The notes under the pieces are model-generated. The model was not told the DNA's origin and searched no databases. It saw only the letters and a program-made list of their open reading frames with translations. Source: Vesta saturnalis (Eukaryota; Arthropoda; Insecta; Coleoptera; Lampyridae). Taken from it: a DNA stretch of 64,000 bases. The position numbers and the translations under genes are program-made. The stretch covers positions 12,932,501 to 12,996,500 of the forward strand of contig JARFJB010001166.1 in assembly GCA_036346205.1 (NCBI GenBank), given 5' to 3'. Shown in pieces: positions 55,953 to 64,000 of the stretch. The number at the start of each line of letters is the position of its first letter. Position 1 is the first letter of the stretch.

Positions 55953-58900
55953 GGGTAAAAGTACCAGTTGTGGCTACTTTAAGACATTTCCTCACTTTAT
56001 CTTGTTGCCATTCTTGAACTTGTGAATCTTTTTGATCTACTCGGTGGATTATGAAACGGCAAACATTTCTTAGTAAGAATTAAATGAAAATAAGAGAGAT
56101 AAAACGAGTTGAAGTGTGATAATTTAAAATAATTTAATAAATGTCAAAACCACCGTTTGTGGCCACCTTGTACTAATTCTGGCCACTGCTTGCTCCTGTT
56201 CTGGCCAGATATGTAATAAAGAACAGGAGGAAGCAGTGATTCGTCTATAAAACAAAATTTTCATCAGAATAATGTTTATTTATAGTAAAAAAAGGAATAC
56301 TTTTACAAAAACACATATTAAACATACATATAAACAAAATAATACCTTTAATAGGTACTAAGTAGAGTTTTAGGAACTGATTGATTTCATTTCAGGAACA
56401 TCATAGGCCCCTCGCATGTTGACAGAGACAGGTTCTTCAATTTTTGTAATAATGTCATCTAATCTGTACCAAAGTAAATCATTTCTTTTGGGCCATCTTC
56501 AGTGATCCCTACCACTTCTACGCATGACACAACAGTAGTACTGGTCTTTATCCTTAGCGACCACTTTGGCAGGATAAAATTCCTTATCGTACCTTACAAT
56601 TACATAAGATCCAATGTGTGTTTTCCTATTTTGTGTTTTACATGCAATATGTTCAGTCTTGTTAGTCTTTTCATCACATTCGGTAGTTTCATCTTTTGGT
56701 TTATTCTGTTGTTTCAGTTTTTTGTCTTTGGTTTTATTTTTCTTCTTCTCGTGCAGTCATTAACTCAAGCCATTTATCAGACGTAATAACTGATCGAACT
56801 GTCTTTTATTCTTCTTGGGAGTAGGTGTATCATTTTTGTCAGACCATGTTATAACTTCACTCAAAACTTGACTTACACTTCTTCTTTTCAGCAATCGAAC
56901 GCTGTCATCTGATTTCGTTTTCTCGCTTTCAGCTTCTTCACTGCTACTAATTTTTTCATCATTTCGCATATTCTTTACTGCGAATTGATTTTCATCTGCA
57001 TCCAATTTTTCACTGTCTTTTTCTGTTTCGTCGCTTTCAACTTCTTCATCAACACTACTTTTTTCCTCATCACTCTTTTTCTTTACTGGAAATGGATTTA
57101 CATCAATATCTAGTTTTTCAATTTCCTGTTTTGCGTCATACAGTTTTAGTTCTGTATCACTTTTGTCTCTCCTTTGATCAAATCTACATGCCTATTCCTT
57201 CAGCATGATTAATAAATAGTTCTGAGTTTTATCTCCGTTTTCAGTTCTACAGGCAGACAAAATTGTGGGTAACGTTGAAAAATTAATTCCTTGACAAATC
57301 AGATCTGCTTGGTGTTAATACAATATTCTGCAGTATATTAATACCTGGTGTTCGGTTTCTGTTGCACTGAAGTTCAGGAAAATCAAAATGATCAGATCTT
57401 GATGGCTATCTAAATTTAAACTCGTATCTGGAAGGTCAACATCAAAATCCACAATTTGATTATTGTCACTAGTACCATCTGTCAAATCGACCTCTTCATT
57501 TTTGTCATTGCCATCTTCCAAATCCATATTTTTATTTTTGTCATTACCATCTTCTAAATCCACATCATTATCATTGTCACTGGCATCTTTCAAACTCTTC
57601 CATACATCAAACAAAGCTAAATACTTTTCCTGTCCATTCCATGGGATCTTCAGTAAATAGGTAGCATGAAATTGATCGCGAATTAAGGGCTCAAGTTTGT
57701 TTTCAATACATCTTATACTTTCATTTGGAGTTCCTTCTGTAGTATTAGTGGTTTCTAGTGAAACTGTAGTGTTAGTACATTTTAAACATCTACTGTAATC
57801 TGGAGCATCTTCATTAAATGGATATAAGCCACAACGACGAAAACCAAAATGTATAGTCTGTTTAAAGTTGCCACCTTTTAGGATTGCATCTAAGGCCATT
57901 GGTACGTCTTTTTCTGAATGGACTTTCCTCGTGGTCAAAACGCCATTTGCGAGTAAATTTTTCCAGGCTTGCTTTAATGGGAAAAAACTGCCACATCTAA
58001 AGGGTGAAGGATGTGTGTTGTATTAGGAGGAGACAAACCAGAATTACATAAGATACTTAGTTTAAGCGAAAGGTGGGATGAATGTCCATCTACAAACACG
58101 ATTATAGGTCGTGGCACATTACTTGACTCTAAGAAGGGGACAAAAATATTTGCAAAATATTCGAAGAATTGTTTACATTGCATCCAACCTGTTTCGGAAT
58201 GACCAACAACCCAGTTGGGCGGTGCTGCTGAGGGATATGCTTTAGGTAAACGTTTAAATTTAAAGATTGTCAACGGAATTACAACGTCACCTTCAGCTGA
58301 TACTGTAGCCAAGGTTGTCACATTATCTTTATCTGATGTACCTACATCATAAATTCCCTTTCCTTGGGTCCAAGCACAAGTTCTCCTTTGGGAGACAAAA
58401 ACATGGCCGTCTCATCCATATTAAAGATTCTGTTTGGATAATTTAAAACATCTTCACCTAGAAGTAATTTTGTTTCTTGGAACCATCTCCTTATGCTAGT
58501 TTCTGAGACTGCAGCTCTGGCTTTGTTTACAAACTCTGCTTTTTTACTAATTTCAGGGTGCCGTTTAATAAAGGCCTCGTACCATTTTCGGCCCGGGTGT
58601 TATTTACGAAGTTGGTTTTATGTCGCATTCCGTGATTATTCGTTGTACCGAATAAAAAGTACCTCCCTATTAATCGGAAAACCTCGTTCTGCTAATTCTA
58701 AGATCCAGCGAGCTAGGTTTTGCTCATTTACTTCCCCAAGAACACATAGCGGTCCGACTTTTCTACAATTATCGGAAGTTTTTCTGGACAAACGATTTCT
58801 AACAGACGTTCGAGGAATATTAAATTCTTTACAAGCTGTTGCAACTTTCATTCCCTGTTCTCTTATTGCGATGAGAGCTCTCTCCACAGCTTCTGGTGTA

Positions 58901-59459
58901 TAGTTAAACAAATATCGCGTTTTTTGAAGTCATGATTACTGAAAACGAAATTTTAAAACACGCCAGCACCTACACATTATACTAAGAAGTGACCACAAAT
59001 GATTTGCATGTACGCCAATTGTGGCCAGTTAGATGGCCACATCTAGTACAACAACAATTTTGTGTTCCATTATATGGCCACCTAGTTAAATAAAATTTAT
59101 ATGCTATATCTGCTAAAATTGCTTTTAAAACAGCAATAATTACTCGTTTATAACACAAAAAGTTGATACCAAGTTCGCTCCACAAATACATTTGTGATAG
59201 AAAGCATTCAACTTACCTTTTGCTCTTAACAAAACTGTTAAGAATCGCCACCAACATTCACGCACTAACACGGCAGTCCACTTTACGCTGATGTAAGAAG
59301 TGGCAGGTAGACTGAGAGGTGATTTAATGATGCGGAAGGGATATAAGTGGGAGAAGACTACCATTTTCATTGCCTACATGTGGCGGGAATCTTAATATTT
59401 ACAATTTATTTGAGAACTGGCCACAAATAGGACAATGGCCACAATTGGTACTTCTACCC
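55953..59459 (-). mobile_element. Pogo-like transposon 5
   Basis: The left end GGGTAAAAGTACCAGTTGTG and the complement of the right end GGGTAGAAGTACCAATTGTG are inverted repeats. TA at 55951-55952 and 59460-59461. TTGTGGCCA-like motifs recur inside both ends (56157-56215, 58985-59085). Removing it rejoins the gag leader frame (LSIEEL with SKEVDNFNEKL). Confidence 0.93.
56370..58911 (-). pseudogene. Pogo-like transposase 5 with acidic repeats and Tudor-like tail
   Basis: Helix-turn-helix (FNYTPEAVERALIAIREQG, ACKEFNIPRTSVRNRL; 58911-58790), a CENP-B-like segment (RKWYEAFIKRHPEIS) and the first Asp in IFNMDETAMFLSPKG (about 58420). A shift, then MTTLATVSAEGDVVIPLTIF. Second Asp in IVFVDGHSSHLS (about 58095), third in HILHPLDVAVF (about 58000). 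A short shift, then LKGGNFKQTIHFGFRRCGLY, and an acidic region with three DLEDGNDKN-like repeats (57580-57480). The end carries GSYVIVRYDKEFYPAKVV and RWPKRNDLLWYRLDDI, interrupted by one stop (about 56508). Inactive. Confidence 0.86.
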
Positions 59460-59461
59460 TA

Positions 59462-60620
59462 TCTAAAGAAGTGGATAATTTTAATGAAAAACTGAAATGT
59501 GTTGGATTACGAACTTCCGACCACGAAGATGAAATTCAAAAACTGAACTGACCTGAAACCAAAATCAAATGTCGTTCAGCAGAAGTGAAAAGGTTTGTTT
59601 TCATAAAAAAATTTTAGTTTGTATGGGTTAAACAGAGTAATATTTTCATAAGAGAAGATAAAGGTAAAATATACAAGGTGGAAACGTCTCACCACAGCTA
59701 ATTTCTCACAAGTACCGTCATCTAGTCCTAAGGTTACACCAATTAGTACTACGGAAAGCAAATCTGATCTTTCTTCTGATTCGGATGACTTAGATGCTTT
59801 ACCTATTCCAGGCGTTAATGCGTCTACGCCAGTATCATCTCACAAGTACTACGCGGTCGCGAAACTTAACATTTTCTGGGGAATCTTCCTCACTTCTTGA
59901 ATACTTAACACGGGTGGAAGAACTTGCTTCTGCTAGGGGACTTACTAACCCATACCTATACGCTGCATGTCCAGAACTTCTTACTGGTAAGGCATTATTA
60001 CCTACTATATAAGGCGCATAAAGAATCCTTAACCTCTTGTGAAAACATATTAGCTCTTTTAAAATCACAATTTATTCCTACTAACTATGATGAATAAAAA
60101 TAAAATCTGGTACTATGGAACCTTCAGAATCTATCGGAATATACGTAGCAACTATGCAGAGCTTATTTCAACGAATACCTCTCTCTTCGGAATGACAACT
60201 TGAGATCGTCCACCGGAACATTTCTCTGTTTTATCAAATTTCTTTAGCTTTAACCGAAATCACTTCACTAACACAACTTATCAGTTTGGCCAACAAGCTC
60301 GAACATAACAAATATTCTATCGAGACTTCTATACCTCCTCCTTCTCGTCGTCCTTCGAAATTACTGGAACCTAACTTAGCACACGTAGATTCTACTAGTG
60401 ATGTATCAACTTCGTCGAATATTCGTAAACCTGCTCCTTACGCTGTCCACGCCTTATCTACTCCTCCACCTTCTACCTTACGTTGCTGTAATTGTCAAAA
60501 ACGGGGACATCTCCTAAAATAAACCACAGAATAGCATTGTTACGGTTGCGGTAGATCAGGGGTTACCAAACTCAACTGCCCTAGATGTAATTCTAGTCAG
60601 GGAAACTAATACTAGACGCT
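59462..60620 (+). pseudogene. Gypsy-like gag
   Basis: Leader coiled coil SKEVDNFNEKLKCVGL (59462 on). Gag core NLTFSGESSSLLEYLTRVEE and CPELLTGKALL (about 59860-59995), then ANKLEHNKYS and two zinc knuckles near 60480-60585: the first has Thr for the last Cys, the second (CYGCGRSGV) lacks His. Several stops and frameshifts. Confidence 0.75.
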
Positions 60621-60680
60621 TCTACCGAGTAGAAAACTCTGTTCTCCCTACAATCTCGGATACTCCTTTTTCGGATCTTA

Positions 60681-60944
60681 ATGACCAACGTTTTCTTCTT
60701 GACTTTATGTTGTCTAGTGTTCGAAATGATGAACGTTCTTACCCTTAATGCCTCAATTCTTGGCCAAATGTTTAAAGGTCTTCTAGATAGTGGATCTTCA
60801 CAAACCACTCTTGGAGCTGATGGATGGAATTTTTTACCACGTTTACATATTTCACTTTTGAGGGACAAATATCCTTTATTTTGTTCTGTATCTAATGATG
60901 ACAAATGTCAGATTCTTGGACGTCTCTATGACGTAAGATATTAG
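60681..60944 (+). pseudogene. Retropepsin-like protease, first part
   Basis: ILGQMFKGLLDSGSSQTTLG holds the D-S-G active-site motif of retroviral-type aspartic proteases (about 60780). The frame reaches GRLYDVRY, where an insertion cuts it; the rest is at 63410. Confidence 0.78.
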
Positions 60945-63405
60945 AACGTAGACAAAGAAACAAAAAGTTAGCAAGTACAACAGACGGTAATTCCTACACT
61001 TATCTGCTGTTAGAAATACACCGTCTAACTCAGAAGTGTATATTTAACAGGCGCCAGGGGTTGTTTCCCCGGAAGTCGAACGCAGTACTATCCCAACCCC
61101 TGGATAGTAAGGTATGTGCAGGTAAGTACAGGAAGGAAAGGATAACATTCAAAAAGAACGGGAAGAGTAAGATAATGAGTCTCTCGAACGTATCATTATA
61201 TTTCGATCAAAAGAAGAAAATAATTTGGTTTAATAGTAGCAGTGAACAAAAAAACACAAAAAAAATAACTCCGCTATCTGCGTAGTATAAACAACGCCTT
61301 GAGAAAGATTATGAATATAATTACAAAATCATTAACCCGTTACTATGTTTCCCAAAATTATAACCCAAAATATTTCCAAATAATAGATATACTATATGGG
61401 TACACACCACAGAAAAATATTAATTTAATTAACTTTCGCAAGTACTCAGTGCGGATTTAATCCAGCTCATAACCGCTTTACTAACAACAAAAAAATTAAA
61501 CTAGAGATAAACATACTTACAATATTTATAATATGTTTCTCTTTTCACTCTTCCACTCAATTACCCCTGAAAGAGAAGCTAAACAAAATTACGCTAACAG
61601 CGCGTAAGAAAATTATTTGCATTTACCAAAACAGAAACTTGCAGCCGTTGTACACCAAAATTATAACAAATACATTTTTAATCGGTAAAGTTCAAATTTT
61701 CACCCAAAATCAAAAGAATCGTGAAGTAACCTTTATACGGGAATGATACACCTATAGTCAGACCAATTTACAGTGCGTTAAGATAGCAAATAGCGAGTTT
61801 TATCTTAAAGTATGAAATAGCAGTTGAATCGTGACCCTAGTAACTTATATTGAATACAAAAGTCCAAGTATATTTACAATGAGAAGTAGCAAGTAGTGAG
61901 TTTTATCATAAAGTCAATTTATATTCAAAATTAAAAGTAGCAAATAACAAGTTGATAGCAGTCCTACAATAACGGCTGCATAACGGTGTTAAACATTTAT
62001 ATCTTTATCACGTGAGGAGCCGGCCTCTGAACAGTAGTAGATATGCAAATGGCAGCCAACTCGACCTACATCAACGATGTGGTTTGCATTCAAAATGAAT
62101 ATTGAAACCCGCAAGAATAATGTTGCCAGTAACGTCATATGAAGCACTAAAATATTTTGTGTCTGTGTTGAATATTAATAATCCGTTGAGATTTGCATTT
62201 ACAACTAGTTAGCGTAGGTATGTATATTTATAGTGTGTACTTCTAGTCAATAACTAATCAATTGTTGTTTTAGTACCTTCGTATCACTCCAGATGAGTTA
62301 TAGTATAATGAGGAAGTCATAGATGTATACGAAATAAAACATGAACTAATCTGACCTGTTAATTCCAACAGATTACGCTGGTTACTCTACACCAGTTCCA
62401 TAAATGGAAAATATCACCACTATCACGCAAATAGTTAAATAGCACGCATGAAGTAGATGTAGTTACATGTAACCCAATTTATGGTTCTATCCGAGAAGCC
62501 AGTCTCAAAATATGTGACGATTAATAAGGTTTCCTGTTACTTTTATTTTCGGTTTATGTTTTGCTAAAAGGAAAAGGTAGGTACGTAATAAGAATAATTT
62601 TTCCTTCTAACTCTCCAAATCGATAGATAGTCTAATCTAATCGCTAAAAAAAGTAAGGGTAGGTGAGCACGAAGATAAGAGAAGTTTACGAGCTTACCAC
62701 TACGTTGTAAGGCGTGCGATAAATGTAAAAACGAGCCTGCTAGGTTCGAATCTAAAGTTTTATACTTGTAGATTGTATGGGTTCCGTTCCCTAAGAAGGA
62801 AGATTTTAAATTAGTACCAAATGAGAAAAACTGTAATTCTTACCCTTATTGGATACTATTAAATTTTGTTTAAAATCCGCAAAGTTTGCGATCAATAGAA
62901 ATACAAAATTTGGTAGGAATTTCTATTGTTTTGAAATCTTTTACCAGAATCCGAAACAATTTCGTATATTAGAAAATGTAAAAGAAATCCCAAAATTTTC
63001 GTAGCGTCCCCAACATGGCGGACAAGGAAGTGAAAATTTTTTGTTATCAAAATCGAATTTGTGATCTATTCAATGTATGTTCAATAAACGATTTTCCTAT
63101 TGGTTATTTGATACATTAAACCACGCCTTCTTACGAGAATTTCGTAAACTAACTTAAAGTATTGGTGTTTACAACCATTGCATAGTACAGAGTTTGGCTA
63201 CCCGCCGACAGATGTCATACCTATTTACTTTTGGCAAAACAGGACTTTAGTTAAATTACACAACTGAAGACATGTAAACTACTGCAGTGTTTTTCAACAC
63301 TGAATGCAGGAATTGCACATTTAGTACATATCGAGAAAAAGTTAAAATAGATAATTTTATAGCAATTAACAGAATTATGCGCAAATGAATTTTTGTATGT
63401 TACAA
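60945..63405. mobile_element. Unidentified 2.46-kb insertion in the protease
   Basis: The protease frame is GRLYDVRY before and NVPLPIMVEDKIVV after, so the intervening DNA is foreign. It has no long frame. AGTAGCAA(G/A)TA-type words and GAGTTTTATC repeat around 61785-61950, and 61045-61110 is GC-rich with a self-complementary CCAGGGGTTG/CAACCCCTGG pair. The target duplication was not resolved. Confidence 0.65.
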
Positions 63406-64000
63406 TGTTCCTCTTCCGATCATGGTGGAAGATAAAATTGTAGTCATTGATGTGTTAGTAGTACCAGAAGTTTCTCAACCACTTATTTTGGACATAGATT
63501 TTTGGAGTGATTCGTTCCAGATTTCAGGCAAGGTCATTGGTCTTTTGGACTTATTCCAATACTGCAATAAATACCGACTATTTAAACTCTTTTTTCTGAA
63601 TTATGTTCTCCTGAACAAAACTCACTACAAAATATTCTGAATACGGCTTTTTCTTTGGCTTCAGATACTCTCGGCTGTACCTCTCTAATAAAGCACAAAA
63701 TCATTACCGACGCAGAACCTATTAAGCAATCCATTAGCTCCTACTATACAGGCTATCGTAGATAAAGAGCTTGAAGATATGTTGCCTATGGGTGTTGTAG
63801 AACCTTCAAATAGTCTATGGTCTAGTCCAGTAGTTTCGCAAAGTCAACCCTGTGACACAAAAGGATGCTTACCCTTGACCTTATACCGCTTCCATATTGG
63901 ATCGGTTACGTGATGCTCGTTTCTTATCCAGTTTGGATATCTGATCTGCTTATTGGTAAATACCTCTCCGAAACTTCTAAGCCACTCACTGATTTTACTG
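63406..64000 (+). pseudogene. Protease end and start of gypsy reverse transcriptase
   Basis: VEDKIVVIDVLVVPEV and LILDIDFW complete the protease fold. After frameshifts, LGCTSLIKHKIITDAEPIKQ is the entry segment of gypsy RT, then ELEDMLPMGVVEPSNSLWSS in another frame, then a deleted stretch before LSSLDI at the window end. The catalytic YxDD region lies beyond the window. Confidence 0.75.

Larger units (their letters stand above)
55900..64000 (+). mobile_element. Gypsy-like retrotransposon, interrupted, running off the window
   Basis: Order gag, protease, start of reverse transcriptase on the plus strand. Pogo element 5 (55953-59459) sits in the gag leader and a 2.46-kb unidentified insertion (about 60945-63405) in the protease. 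The left LTR was not identified. The 5' limit is set by the first gag-like frame. Confidence 0.7.

Noticed and set aside
62690..62800. Possible tRNA-derived SINE (GGTTCGAATCT B-box-like)
   Set aside because: No A box at the right distance, no tail or duplication.
1..64000. CRISPR array, rRNA or bacterial operon features
   Set aside because: The regular repeats are eukaryotic satellites and zinc-finger codon repeats; spacing and context do not fit.

Overview
The window is a repeat-dense piece of an AT-rich arthropod, most likely insect, genome; the species cannot be named from the sequence. Evidence: mariner, pogo, Harbinger, jockey-like and gypsy elements of insect type, short 45-55 bp GT-AG introns inside transposase genes, and intronless C2H2 zinc-finger genes with AATAAA poly(A) signals. 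Host-like coding sequence amounts to one small zinc-finger family: an intact gene (2836-4263, 13 fingers), a truncated gene (38526-39650), a long gene split by one frameshift (53643-55408) and a promoterless 5' fragment (5842-6203). They share an N-terminal module of about 75 residues with SUMO-consensus-like motifs, and the second and third sit just downstream of matching arrays of a 130-140 bp tandem repeat.

Layout. 271-2686: mariner-like element with a decayed transposase and a nested 732-bp element with an 8-bp target duplication; then ZF gene 1. 5842-6203: ZF fragment abutting a fossil Polinton-type family B DNA polymerase (6206-8950, minus). 9650-10930: gene-free stretch with many same-strand TGACCTTGA boxes and a duplicated palindrome. 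11894-14312: complete 2.4-kb solo-LTR-like element. 14641-24416: three pogo-like elements; the second lies inside a Harbinger remnant and itself contains a TTAGGCGCG-box inverted-repeat element. 24439-27035: pogo fragment and 5'-truncated non-LTR retrotransposon. 27265-38425: tandem repeat array split by a 10.6-kb Harbinger element, itself split by a second copy of the LTR, which holds a promoter-bearing repeat and a fourth pogo element. 38526-40180: ZF gene 2. 41757-47600: second Harbinger remnant split by a gypsy element with both LTRs. 48000-50861: second copy of the promoter-bearing repeat. 52266-55640: tandem repeats, mariner deletion derivative, ZF gene 3. 55900-64000: gypsy-like element (gag, protease, start of RT) split by a fifth complete pogo element and by an unidentified 2.46-kb insertion; it runs off the window.

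The nesting order can be read because the insertions keep target duplications (TA for mariner/pogo, TAA for Harbinger, 4 bp for LTR elements) and because several interrupted open frames rejoin exactly when the insertion is removed. No transposable element here appears able to move by itself. ZF gene 1 is the only long open frame that looks fully functional.
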